DNA from: CAYNNQ01 sp051748085 | GTDB lineage: Bacteria; Desulfobacterota; Desulfovibrionia; Desulfovibrionales; Desulfonatronovibrionaceae | Length of the DNA: 64,000 nt | Reading direction: 5' to 3' | Assembly (NCBI GenBank): GCA_051748085.1 | Contig: JBNJHA010000002.1 | Location: 25,312 to 89,311 of the forward strand | Shown here: one piece after another, positions 1 to 8,030 of the stretch | Numbering within the stretch: the first letter of the stretch is position 1 | Layout of the letters: each line of letters starts with the position of its first letter | Program-made: the position numbers and the translations under genes | Notes under the pieces: generated by a model | Database searches by the model: none | Seen by the model: only the letters and a program-made list of their open reading frames with translations | What the model was told of the DNA's origin: nothing

Positions 1-477
1 CAATTGTTCGTATCTGCGCCGGGCCCGAATCTGAGGCGAGGCTTCAAGAAAAAACTTGCACTCGGCCCACGGAAATACAGTTGTCCCCATATCCCGTCCT
101 TCCGCAACCAAAAACATACTATGCCCTAATTCCTGTTGCACTTTTTTCATATATTCCCGCACCACAGGCATTTGAGCCACGTCTGACGCACGCATACCCA
201 CTTCCTCAGTGCGAATCTGGCCATCCAGAAATTTGCCGTTTAAAATAATCCGCGTATCTTGACCTGAACCCTGCAAATCAAAAACCAAATCCTTCAGCAA
301 TTCCCGAATCGGTTCAGGCTGAACATTCTTACAATCCTCTCCTATAAACCAGGCCAGGGCCCGGTACATGGCTCCGGTATCCAGATAGGCGACATCCAGG
401 TATTCAGCCATGCGCTTGGCCAAGGTTGTTTTGCCGACCCCGGCCGGACCATCGATTGTGATAATTTTAATGTCCAT
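1..477 (-). CDS. cmk: Cytidylate kinase, 3' part missing at the window edge
   Basis: The enzyme phosphorylates CMP/dCMP with ATP in the cytoplasm. Reading leftward from the ATG at 477, the protein opens with a P-loop, GPAGVGKTT, at about residues 10-18. It continues with the CMP-kinase signatures YLDTGAMYRALAW and, further on, AEGRDMGTTVFP (family form GRDIGT). About 159 residues are visible and the frame is still open at base 1, so the C-terminus lies outside the window. The start overlaps the last 11 bases of hisC, which implies translational coupling. Family assignment is firm. Confidence 0.93.
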   Translation of the reverse strand, partial: MDIKIITIDGPAGVGKTTLAKRMAEYLDVAYLDTGAMYRALAWFIGEDCKNVQPEPIRELLKDLVFDLQGSGQDTRIILNGKFLDGQIRTEEVGMRASDVAQMPVVREYMKKVQQELGHSMFLVAEGRDMGTTVFPWAECKFFLEASPQIRARRRYEQL

Positions 478-1570
478 CAATTATCCGTGCCAGTTCGGAA
501 ATAAATTTACGATTTTCGCGTTCATTGCCAATGCTTACGCGAAGTGAATCCCTGAAACCGTAACTTTTAAGCGGCCTTATTATTATTCCGCTTTGAAGCA
601 GAGATTCAAACACAAATTCGGCGGCAACCGGCGGTGTAAACATCAAAAAATTAGCCTGCGATTCCCGCACCTCGCATCCAAGGCCATGCAAATTCTTTGC
701 AAGATATTCGCGCCCGAGCAAAACCGTTTTCCGGGTAATATCGTAAAAATCGGCATCGCGCAGGGCGGCTATGCCTGCCTGTTCCGCCAGCAAATTCACA
801 CTGAACGGCAACCGCACCCGCCTTAGGCATGCAGCAAGCTTTTCGTGCATGACTCCGAATCCAAGGCGAAGTCCCGCCAGGCCGAACATTTTGGAAAAAG
901 TTCTTAACACTGCAACATTCGGCAATTCATCAAGCCTATTGACCACCGAAACCCCGTCCAGGTCATCCGCGAAATCAACGTACGCCTCGTCCACAGCGAG
1001 CACGGCTCGGTCCGGAATCTTACCGGCCAGTTCAGCTATATACTCAGCCGGCACACTGTACCCGGAAGGATTATCCGGATTGGTTATAAAAACGATCCGG
1101 GTGTTTTCGTCGGTTAAAGCCAGTAACTTTTCAAAATCAAATTCAAGATCCGGCCCCAATTCAGCCTGCCTGAAATCCACCCCGGCCAGCCTTGATTGAG
1201 TTTCGTAAATGTTGAAACACGGCTTGAACGCGCATATATTGTGCTTGCCCGGGACAGCCAGAATTCGTATCAAAAGATCAATTATTTCATCTGATCCATT
1301 GCCCGGCACTATACTGCTTGCGTTGACCCCGAAAAAACACGATATTTCCTCGCACAAATCCGGATTTCCGGATCTTGGATAGCGAAAAACAAAATCCGCA
1401 TTGCGGCAGAGCAGCTCTTTTACCCGCAAGGAAACCCCGAGCGGATTTTCATTGCTGGCCATTTTAAAAACCTGGCTCAGGCCATATTTTTCCTTAATTT
1501 CCTGAATCGAATGCCCGGTTTTGTAGGAACTGAATCCGGACAATTGTGGAACCACTTCTATATTTTTCAT
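467..1570 (-). CDS. hisC: Histidinol-phosphate aminotransferase
   Basis: A class I/II PLP-dependent aminotransferase that makes histidinol phosphate from imidazole-acetol phosphate and glutamate. The protein has 367 residues, the usual HisC length. Visible signatures are NENPLG near the N-terminus, FITNPDNPSG, VDEAYVDFA and RTFSKMFGLAGLRLG, where the Lys near residue 225 is the expected PLP lysine. I start at the ATG at 1570 (MKNIEVV), preceded by GGAG. An upstream in-frame start at 1660 would add 30 non-homologous residues and run through the terminator. It overlaps cmk by 11 bases. It follows the pilus operon on the same strand but is separated from it by a terminator. Confidence 0.93.
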   Translation of the reverse strand: MKNIEVVPQLSGFSSYKTGHSIQEIKEKYGLSQVFKMASNENPLGVSLRVKELLCRNADFVFRYPRSGNPDLCEEISCFFGVNASSIVPGNGSDEIIDLLIRILAVPGKHNICAFKPCFNIYETQSRLAGVDFRQAELGPDLEFDFEKLLALTDENTRIVFITNPDNPSGYSVPAEYIAELAGKIPDRAVLAVDEAYVDFADDLDGVSVVNRLDELPNVAVLRTFSKMFGLAGLRLGFGVMHEKLAACLRRVRLPFSVNLLAEQAGIAALRDADFYDITRKTVLLGREYLAKNLHGLGCEVRESQANFLMFTPPVAAEFVFESLLQSGIIIRPLKSYGFRDSLRVSIGNERENRKFISELARIIDGH

Positions 1571-1623
1571 GTACGCTCCATTTTTATCCCAGTGCCCCGC
1601 CCATGTCACCGAGCCAACACTAA

Positions 1624-1648
1624 TAAAAAAAGCCCCCGTGGGGGCAAC
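1624..1648 (-). terminator. Rho-independent terminator after the pilus operon
   Basis: On the minus strand GCCCCC pairs with GGGGGC across a 2-base turn, followed by a run of seven T. It sits between the PilZ-like gene (stop at 1686) and the hisC start (1570), so it would end the pilM-to-PilZ transcript before hisC. Confidence 0.8.
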
Positions 1649-1685
1649 ACTCAAGTTCAATGGATGTATAACTTATCAAACGATT

Positions 1686-1976
1686 TCATCCGAGAGCATT
1701 TATACGTCGATCAAAGTCCTTATCCGAACTCATGCTGCGCAAAAAAATTCCGGCGGGCAAATCCGGGTCCTTGCGTACTTCCCGGTTGGCCCAGACAGCC
1801 GTGGCTTCAATCCTCCCCCACGTTTCTCCGGCAACCGCTATATTCAAGGACACCTTTTCCCCGAGCTTAATTCGGCTGGATGCAGGCAAAAGAAGACCTT
1901 TTTGACCCAGAAAGTCATTTTGCCATGACCTGGTAAAATCTTTAACACTTATAAATTTCAATTGCATTTCAATCAC
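1686..1976 (-). CDS. PilZ-like domain protein at the end of the pilus operon
   Basis: A 96-residue protein. The middle part (GEKVSLNIAVAG, then EATAVWANREV and LPAGIFLRSM) follows the PilZ beta-barrel pattern of 'GExVxLxI ... GxVxW ... GxGVxF'. PilZ domains often bind c-di-GMP, but the RxxxR and D/NxSxxG motifs of strong binders are not evident, so this may be a non-binding pilus-assembly type. The GTG start at 1976 overlaps the pilQ stop; an ATG three codons later is the alternative. Coupling to pilQ supports a role in type IV pilus function. The family call is moderate. Confidence 0.6.
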   Translation of the reverse strand: MIEMQLKFISVKDFTRSWQNDFLGQKGLLLPASSRIKLGEKVSLNIAVAGETWGRIEATAVWANREVRKDPDLPAGIFLRSMSSDKDFDRRINALG

Positions 1977-4183
1977 AAAATCTTAGGACGAATAAATATC
2001 AACAATTCATTTTTCTGTTTATCTTGGTACTCGGATTTGAAAAGCCACCCTAAAAGCGGCACCTCAGATAAGCCGGGCACTTTATTATCTTGCCTGGTTC
2101 GTGATATCTGTTTTACTCCGCCAATAACCAAGGTTTCTCCATCGTCGACGATTAGTTTTGTTTTGGTTGTCTTGGTATCAATATCATCACTGCCCGCCAC
2201 CTTACTATCGTCACTTATATCCAACTGCAAAATCATTTTGTTGTCCGGAGTAATCTGCGGAGTAACCTTCAGAGACAAGGCCGCAGTGACATATTCAGTA
2301 GTTGTTCCACCGCTTTCAGATTCGGCCTTTGTTGCTATTTGCCTGCCTTGAGTAATTTCAGCCCCTTCATTGTTCAATGTGATTACCCTGGGCGAGGAAA
2401 TTGTCCGGGATAAATTCTGCGACTCTCCCAACTTTAATTCCGCATCCAGGCTGAAAAGATCAAGTCCGGCAATTTTTGCTACATTTCCGGCAATATCAAG
2501 CCCTCCAACGACTGCTGACGGGGGCAGATTAAGACCATTTGTATTCACGTTGAGTCCTTTGGAATACCGGCCCTGCTGATACTCTTGATCCGGATAAAGA
2601 TATCCCCAGTTTACCCCCAAGCTTCTAGAAAATTCATCAGTTGCGTATACTATCCTGGCTTCGATCAGCACTTGGCGTTCGACCCGGTCCAATTTCTGGA
2701 CCACCGCTTTAATCTTCTCCAGATTGACTGCCACATCAGAGACAATAAGCATGTTTGTCCGCGGGTCATTACTAATTTTCCCTCTTTCGGAAAGAAACTC
2801 TTCCACCTTGGGCTGGATTTCTTCGGCTTCAGAATAATTTATCTGGATGTACTCGGTTTGCGGCTCCTCCAACTCCTCCATGCTCTGCCTGGCCTGCAGT
2901 TCCGCCTGTTTTGAACGCCGCAATTGTTCTAGTTCCTGTTCCCGTTTTTGCGCGGTAGTAATCCGTAAAATATTTCCCTTTTGAATCTTAACCAGATTCT
3001 GTTGCATCAGCACCAAGTCCAGAGCCTGTTCCCAGGGGACCTCGATTAAACGCAGGGAAATGCGTCCCTGGACACCCTCGTCTATAATCAAATTGTAATC
3101 ATTTATGGAGGAAATCAGACGCAGAACATGCTCCACGTCTGCATCCTGGAGGTTAATGGATATTTTTTGCCCTTTATACTCTCTTTGCATCCCCGGAAAC
3201 AAAGTATCAAATCTTTCCTCGGAAAAGTTGACGGAGGCTTTTTCGATTTTGGCCAAAGACAAAGAGGCATTCTTGTCTTGTTCTGGCTCTTTTCCTGATG
3301 ATAATTTATTGTTTGCACCGTCTCCGGTTTTGGTCATAAATACAAAATCAATTTTGTTTCCTGCGTTGCTTACAACCTGCATGGGAACTTTTTTTTGTAC
3401 CGCTATGTCCATCCGGGCCGAACCGTCCATATTTTGCAGCAAGGCCGACTTTAAATGGGTTCCAAATCTGTGCAGCTGGTAAAGCTTGGCGGCAGCCGGT
3501 TCAATCCGGGCATTGTTGAATTCAAGGATTATTTTGCCTTCATGACTTTTTATCGGTTCAAAATCCAATGCGGAATCGGCTGCGACTTGGATATGGACAA
3601 AGCCCTCGCCATCCGTAAAAAAATCAACTCCAGATATTTTAGTTCGAGTTTCTTGTTCAGCAAAGGAATCACCTTTTATAGCTGCTTTTTCAGGTTTATT
3701 CGCATGCGTAGTTGCGGAGGCTGCTGGCGCAAGCATCAGTTTAACACTTCTTTCTCCCGGTCTGGACAATAAAAATTGCGCCTTGCTGTTCAAAAATATA
3801 CCTATCTTACTGATTCCGCCCGAATCTCCATCCTCTAAGACCATCCTGGAAACAAGACCGTCCGATAAAACCTGCGGCAAGGCAAACCTGGGGATGTTCG
3901 GCGTTAATTCAAGTTCCAATACCGTGTCGCTTTTCATGCGGGGCGAGACATTCACCTCTCTACCAACAGGAAGGACAACGACTTCCTTGCTGCCTTGGCG
4001 GGATATTTTTGCAGCCAAAGCATCTGTTTTTGATTCTTCTTGCGGCTTAAAGTCCTGCTCGGCCACAGATTGTTTTGCTTCGGGACGCATTTCCGATTTT
4101 GCCGCACATCCGACCATAAACAGAGACAGCAATAAAAAAAATACTGCGTGTCGCATAAATTCAACTATTTTTTTCTTTATCAT
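1973..4183 (-). CDS. pilQ: Type IV pilus secretin PilQ
   Basis: The outer-membrane ring through which type IV pili leave the cell. The 736-residue protein has a lipoprotein-type signal ending at Cys26 (LFMVGC). Next come an extended AMIN-like N-terminal region, an STN/secretin N0 domain at about 340-405 (DADVEHVLRLIS...YNLIIDEGVQG), an N1 domain, and the secretin core from about 500 to the end (LIEARIVYATDEFSRSLGVNWG, VPGLSEVPLLGWLF). I prefer the ATG at 4183, which has GAAGG seven bases upstream and overlaps pilP by 23 bases. The next ATG (4156) lacks a ribosome site. It is preceded by pilP/O/N/M in the standard order. Confidence 0.95.
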   Translation of the reverse strand: MIKKKIVEFMRHAVFFLLLSLFMVGCAAKSEMRPEAKQSVAEQDFKPQEESKTDALAAKISRQGSKEVVVLPVGREVNVSPRMKSDTVLELELTPNIPRFALPQVLSDGLVSRMVLEDGDSGGISKIGIFLNSKAQFLLSRPGERSVKLMLAPAASATTHANKPEKAAIKGDSFAEQETRTKISGVDFFTDGEGFVHIQVAADSALDFEPIKSHEGKIILEFNNARIEPAAAKLYQLHRFGTHLKSALLQNMDGSARMDIAVQKKVPMQVVSNAGNKIDFVFMTKTGDGANNKLSSGKEPEQDKNASLSLAKIEKASVNFSEERFDTLFPGMQREYKGQKISINLQDADVEHVLRLISSINDYNLIIDEGVQGRISLRLIEVPWEQALDLVLMQQNLVKIQKGNILRITTAQKREQELEQLRRSKQAELQARQSMEELEEPQTEYIQINYSEAEEIQPKVEEFLSERGKISNDPRTNMLIVSDVAVNLEKIKAVVQKLDRVERQVLIEARIVYATDEFSRSLGVNWGYLYPDQEYQQGRYSKGLNVNTNGLNLPPSAVVGGLDIAGNVAKIAGLDLFSLDAELKLGESQNLSRTISSPRVITLNNEGAEITQGRQIATKAESESGGTTTEYVTAALSLKVTPQITPDNKMILQLDISDDSKVAGSDDIDTKTTKTKLIVDDGETLVIGGVKQISRTRQDNKVPGLSEVPLLGWLFKSEYQDKQKNELLIFIRPKIL

Positions 4184-4688
4184 CCCGCACCTTCAGAGAA
4201 ATATCTTTTTTCTTGGTTTTACCAAGAAAATCAACAACTTCCACCCTGACCACCACCTTATTCTGAGTAATGCGCACCACTTTTCCCGAACGTTGTCCCA
4301 CTTTGGTCCCAACTTTAAGCATGTACCCTTTACCGTCCGGCAATTGAACCATTGCCTTGGTCTTGGAAGGCCTGTCCGGATGCCACATTATGCCGACAAG
4401 CCTTAATTGAGATACATCCACCTTTTCCAAGGGCGTAAGTTCTCGATTTTTACTCTCTTTTTTTCGGGGTTCTGCATCGGTTTCCTTATTGACAAACGGT
4501 TTGAATGGATCCACGCTCGGGGCAAGAGTATAATGTGCTTCAGGAGGATCAATCCACTCCAGATCAACCGATTTATTCTCCTGCTTATCATTTTTCTGGG
4601 AAGAATTATTTTGGGCCTGCACAGTTCCGTAGGAAAACAACAAAGCTGAGGCCATAAAAATAACTATCACCCGAAAAAAATATATCAT
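4161..4688 (-). CDS. pilP: Type IV pilus assembly protein PilP
   Basis: The periplasmic linker between the PilN/PilO inner-membrane platform and the PilQ secretin. It has 175 residues: a hydrophobic N-terminal segment (about 7-24) ending in an AQA-type signal-peptidase site, a charged low-complexity stretch, then the PilP beta domain (LRLVGIMWHPDRPSKTKAMV ... GYMLKVGTKVGQRSGKVVRI). No lipobox Cys is visible, unlike some PilP proteins. It overlaps pilO by 4 bases and pilQ by 23. Confidence 0.88.
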   Translation of the reverse strand: MIYFFRVIVIFMASALLFSYGTVQAQNNSSQKNDKQENKSVDLEWIDPPEAHYTLAPSVDPFKPFVNKETDAEPRKKESKNRELTPLEKVDVSQLRLVGIMWHPDRPSKTKAMVQLPDGKGYMLKVGTKVGQRSGKVVRITQNKVVVRVEVVDFLGKTKKKDISLKVRDDKEKNS

Positions 4689-5302
4689 TTTTTCTTCTTT
4701 TTATTTTTATCTTCAAGTTCCTTGGGGGTAAGTGAACGGTACACAAACAGACTGACATCCGAAGACAAAACCACCTGCTGCTTATCCTTACCGCTTTTGG
4801 GTGAAAAACGGACACTTTCCAGCTCAACCAGCCTGTCCAGACGGGAAAGACTGTCGAAATATCGCATAAGATTATAAAAATTACCCTCGAGCTTTAGCTG
4901 TACACTTCTCTGGGCGTAAAAATCACTCTTCGTTTCCCCTCCGGGTCTAAAAGAAAGGAATTCAACTCCCTTGTCATTGCCCAATTTTTCAAAAGAAGCC
5001 AATAGCCTTTCCAGGGCTTGCGCGTCTTGCGGCAAAAGCTGCTTGGCATACACAAATTCCTGCTTTTTGGCCTGTAAATTTTCTTTTCTTTCACCAAGCT
5101 CGGCAGCTATTTTTTTATTGGCTTTGATTTCTTTTTTTAATTTGCGGATTTCTTTTTGGACCTGATCAACTTTTTTCATCTTCGGGGCGATCAAAAAATA
5201 CCAACCGCCGCCGGCAATAATTCCAAGACCCAATACAAGAATCATAAGCTTATGAGCCGGAGTTAACTTTTCCAACTGCTCAGAAAAAGTTTTTTTGGCC
5301 AT
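4685..5302 (-). CDS. pilO: Type IV pilus inner-membrane protein PilO
   Basis: A 205-residue bitopic membrane protein. It has a short cytoplasmic tail, one transmembrane helix at about 17-36, a Lys/Glu-rich coiled coil at about 40-85, then the ferredoxin-like PilO domain (LERLLASFEKLGNDKGVEFLSF ... NLMRYFDSLSRLDRLVELESV). PilO pairs with PilN to form the alignment complex. Its stop and start overlap those of the neighbours by a few bases, so the operon is translationally coupled. The C-terminus is strongly basic (KNKKKKK). Confidence 0.88.
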   Translation of the reverse strand: MAKKTFSEQLEKLTPAHKLMILVLGLGIIAGGGWYFLIAPKMKKVDQVQKEIRKLKKEIKANKKIAAELGERKENLQAKKQEFVYAKQLLPQDAQALERLLASFEKLGNDKGVEFLSFRPGGETKSDFYAQRSVQLKLEGNFYNLMRYFDSLSRLDRLVELESVRFSPKSGKDKQQVVLSSDVSLFVYRSLTPKELEDKNKKKKK

Positions 5303-5865
5303 CAGGCTCCACCTTCCTTGCCCGGAAAAGCTTCAATCCGGCAGTCAAAGCCAACTAGATCATATCCGTTTACCTGTTTTCTGGACGTCTGTTCGGTAAC
5401 AACCTCTTGAATGTATTCGGACTGTCTGAGCTTTTTCACATACTGGGCAAAGGATTGATTGTCGAGGGCAACGCCGCTTAAAGACATCTGACCCTTCGCG
5501 GACAGACTGAAAGAATCAAGCCATATCCGATTCCCGGGAAGGACCTTTACCACCTGATCAATATAAATTATCGGCAACCCCTGTTTTTTCCTGATGTCCC
5601 GGATAACCTTTATCTTATCGCGCAATGCGTCAACTTCCTTCTTCAGCCCCTTAACCTCTTTTACCTGCGATTCAAGCTTGTTGTACTGCTTTTTTAAAGA
5701 AGATTTCCTGGACTGCATATCCGCCAATCGGCCGCCGATCCAAAAATTGACTCCAAGCACGGACACCAGGACAAAAAACAACAAAACAGCAAGGAGCACC
5801 ATCTGCTTGGCACTGTTTGATACCTTGGATCTGCTTTGCTGGGGTAATAAATTGATTTTTATCAT
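5302..5865 (-). CDS. pilN: Type IV pilus inner-membrane protein PilN
   Basis: 187 residues opening with MIKINLLPQQ, the conserved cytoplasmic motif by which PilN docks to PilM. A transmembrane helix follows at about 23-45, then a coiled coil at about 50-90 and a PilN/ferredoxin-like C-terminal domain. It starts 126 bases after the pilM stop, whereas pilM and pilN usually abut. No strong ribosome site is visible before the ATG. Confidence 0.88.
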   Translation of the reverse strand: MIKINLLPQQSRSKVSNSAKQMVLLAVLLFFVLVSVLGVNFWIGGRLADMQSRKSSLKKQYNKLESQVKEVKGLKKEVDALRDKIKVIRDIRKKQGLPIIYIDQVVKVLPGNRIWLDSFSLSAKGQMSLSGVALDNQSFAQYVKKLRQSEYIQEVVTEQTSRKQVNGYDLVGFDCRIEAFPGKEGGA

Positions 5866-5991
5866 GCTTTCATACAGCTCATAAAATAAACCAAGCTTCC
5901 CGGCTTAACTAATTTCATCCGAAAAGGGCCCTTTCCAAATTGGAAGCCTGAGATCCCTTAATCGGTATGTCTTTAGATTGCCGGACAAAAG

Positions 5992-7044
5992 CTAAAAAAC
6001 TCCGCGCATGGCCAGACCAGTGGCTACGGCATATTGCGGTCCTACTGCTTTAAGATATTTCCGGTCAAAACGATTTGAGTCTATATTGAAATTACGCCAC
6101 GGATCCAGATATTCAATGTCCAGATCCAGCCCCGCGGACAGGATCTGGTTCATCCCGGGAAGCAGACTTCCGCCTCCGGAAATCATCAATTTTTTGGCTG
6201 GCTCCGCTTCGGGCATGGAGGCCAGGTAAAAGCCAATCAATCTTTTTATTTCGGCACTCCATCCTTCCAAAAGCGACCCCAATGCCTCTTGCGCACCCTC
6301 TTTCTGTTCGGGCGAAAATCCGTCCGGACCCTCAAGCTTTATTTTTTCAGCTTCAGTCCGGTTGACATTGAGGACACCGGCCAGAGCATCAGTGATATGG
6401 CGTCCTCCGACGCTCATCTCCCTGAAAAACAGGGGCTGTTTGCGCCAATATACGCAAAAAACACTTTGCTGTCCGCCAATGTCCCAAAGATATACAGGGG
6501 AATCCATATAGTCTGGATAGTTGTATTCAAAGCAATTGCTGAGGGCAAAGGCATCGACGTCCACAATATTCAGCGACAAGCCGGCTTTCTCCAGTATAGT
6601 TATAAGATCCTGCACGACCTTCTTTTTACTGGCAACAAGCATTACTTCCCGCGCTTTATTTTCTTCTTGTTCAATCACCTGGTAATCAAGATAAACGTCA
6701 TTGATATCAAAAGGAATATACTGTTTGGCTTCTTCACGAACCGTTTTGGCCATATCCTTGTCGGACAATTTTTCAAACAATACCCGCTTGACTATAACCG
6801 AATGCCCGGCCATGGAAGAGACAACCACTTTATCCTTAAGGGCCAAACTGCTCCATAAAGCATTCAGCCGTTTGCCTGTCGCAGCCGCGCTGTCAATTTC
6901 GCTACCTAGCCAGGGCAGGCGTCCCGTTGCTTCCAGGGATATCTTTTTACTCTTTTCGGACAGCTTGACCACTTTGCCCCAGCTGCTGCCGATATCCACG
7001 CCGCATTTGGGAGCCTGCTGCTTACGTAAGGTTAAAAATGCCAC
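5992..7044 (-). CDS. pilM: Type IV pilus ATPase-like protein PilM
   Basis: A cytoplasmic actin/FtsA-fold protein of 350 residues that binds the N-terminal tail of PilN and links the alignment complex to the motor. Fold motifs include the phosphate-1 loop CGVDIGSSWGKVVKL at about 14-28, YLWDIGGQQSV in the middle and ISGGGSLLPGMNQ near 290. It is the first pilus gene here and starts 10 bases after the stop of the universal-stress gene on the same strand, so readthrough from that gene's promoter is possible. Confidence 0.9.
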   Translation of the reverse strand: MAFLTLRKQQAPKCGVDIGSSWGKVVKLSEKSKKISLEATGRLPWLGSEIDSAAATGKRLNALWSSLALKDKVVVSSMAGHSVIVKRVLFEKLSDKDMAKTVREEAKQYIPFDINDVYLDYQVIEQEENKAREVMLVASKKKVVQDLITILEKAGLSLNIVDVDAFALSNCFEYNYPDYMDSPVYLWDIGGQQSVFCVYWRKQPLFFREMSVGGRHITDALAGVLNVNRTEAEKIKLEGPDGFSPEQKEGAQEALGSLLEGWSAEIKRLIGFYLASMPEAEPAKKLMISGGGSLLPGMNQILSAGLDLDIEYLDPWRNFNIDSNRFDRKYLKAVGPQYAVATGLAMRGVF

Positions 7045-7054
7045 TTGTAATTCT

Positions 7055-7492
7055 TTATGGCCTGATTGTTAAAACCGGCATTTCAGCGCTCTTGACTACT
7101 TTCTCCGCAACCGAACCAAAGAGAACGCGGTCTATGCCTTTTCTGCCGTGCGTGCCCATAATGATCATGTCCATATTATTCTTAACCGCGTAATCCAGGA
7201 TTTCCTCAGCCGCGTAGCCGCTTACCACGTCTCCTTTTACATCTATCCCATCAAAATTTTCCTGGACAAAAGTGTCCATGGTCTTTTCGGCACCAGTCAC
7301 GATTTCCCCGACAAAATTCTCAATGGAAGCAGGCGGGACATGAAATCCAACGTACTGCGAAAGACTGGGAGCGACATAAAGGGCATTGACACTCGCTCCC
7401 AAAGACTTACCTAATTTTAAGGCATATTCGGCAACCTTGGGACTCATTTCCGAAAAATCAACCGCGCAAAGGATTTTCTTAATATCCTGCAT
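7055..7492 (-). CDS. Universal stress protein, UspA family
   Basis: A 145-residue single-domain Usp protein starting KKILCAVDFSEMSPKV. The ATP-binding signature G-2x-G-9x-G-S is visible near the C-terminus (GTHGRKGIDRVLFGSVAEKVV), so it is the nucleotide-binding type. The start is preceded by AAGGAGG. It lies directly upstream of the pilM operon on the same strand, and may share its promoter. The specific stress role cannot be read from the sequence. Confidence 0.93.
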   Translation of the reverse strand: MQDIKKILCAVDFSEMSPKVAEYALKLGKSLGASVNALYVAPSLSQYVGFHVPPASIENFVGEIVTGAEKTMDTFVQENFDGIDVKGDVVSGYAAEEILDYAVKNNMDMIIMGTHGRKGIDRVLFGSVAEKVVKSAEMPVLTIRP

Positions 7493-7516
7493 GACAACCT
7501 CCTTGATTTTTTGTTA

Positions 7517-7545
7517 CAATAAAACCCTTGCCAAATAAATGTCAA
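7517..7545 (-). promoter_or_regulatory. Candidate sigma-70 promoter for the usp-pil operon
   Basis: On the minus strand TTGACA (7545-7540) is followed after 17 bases by TTATTG (7522-7517), about 25 bases before the usp start codon. The -35 is perfect and the -10 is weak. It is a single-site visual match. Confidence 0.35.
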
Positions 7546-7600
7546 ATAAACAAGGACTTTTATAAAAAATAATTTTAAACACAAACAATTGGAGGAAAGT

Positions 7601-7801
7601 ATGCCCATTTATGAATACAAATGCAACGCATGCGGCCATGAATTTGAAGAATTATGCTTTGTTCCCGATGAAAAACCGAAATGTCCGAAATGCAACAGCT
7701 TGAATACACAGAAAAAAATTTCGGTTTCCGTGCTTCAATCCGGACAAGGAAACGTTGAGGCTCAAAAGGCAGCATGTCCCTCCACATCCGGGTTTTCCTG
7801 A
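7601..7801 (+). CDS. FmdB-family zinc-ribbon protein
   Basis: A 66-residue protein starting MPIYEYKCNACGHEFE. The CxxC ... CPKC pairs (NACG, CPKC) form the one-domain zinc ribbon of the FmdB regulatory-protein family. The start at 7601 has GGAGG eight bases upstream; an in-frame start at 7589 lies within that ribosome site. The C-terminus is a short unstructured tail. Its role is unknown, although the family was named for a presumed regulator of formamidase expression. It is transcribed divergently from usp. Confidence 0.85.
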   Translation: MPIYEYKCNACGHEFEELCFVPDEKPKCPKCNSLNTQKKISVSVLQSGQGNVEAQKAACPSTSGFS

Positions 7802-7856
7802 GCCTCATAAACTCGCGGGGGCTCCGTGTGAGAGCCCTAAATTACGGCTATTAAAA

Positions 7857-7909
7857 CGCAATTGTTCAGCACGCAAAAAAAAGTTCACCGGATTTTTAGT
7901 TACATTGCG
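7857..7909. repeat. Possible degenerate relative of the 41-bp repeat family
   Basis: The 229-base gap between the fmdB-like gene and the fusA paralogue holds a stretch with TTGTTCAGCACGC followed by an A-run and GTTCACC. This resembles the start of the 41-bp repeats at 23.9, 46.5 and 62.8 kb. It is bracketed by the inverted pair CGCAAT / ATTGCG. A weak GGGCTC/GAGCCC hairpin at 7818-7837 follows the fmdB-like gene but has no T-run. Confidence 0.3.
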
Positions 7910-8030
7910 GCACCCCATTTTGCTCCTTTAGCCCGGCGAGTCCGGAGGAGGCAGGCATCACCCTTTGGCGGGCATTAGAAAACCGCAGGCCGAAAGCATG
8001 AGAAGCAAAAAGCTTGGTGAACTGATACAA

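Noticed and set aside
1571..1660. N-terminal 30-residue extension of HisC
   Set aside because: It lies across the pilus-operon terminator and has no similarity to HisC; the ATG at 1570 has its own ribosome site.
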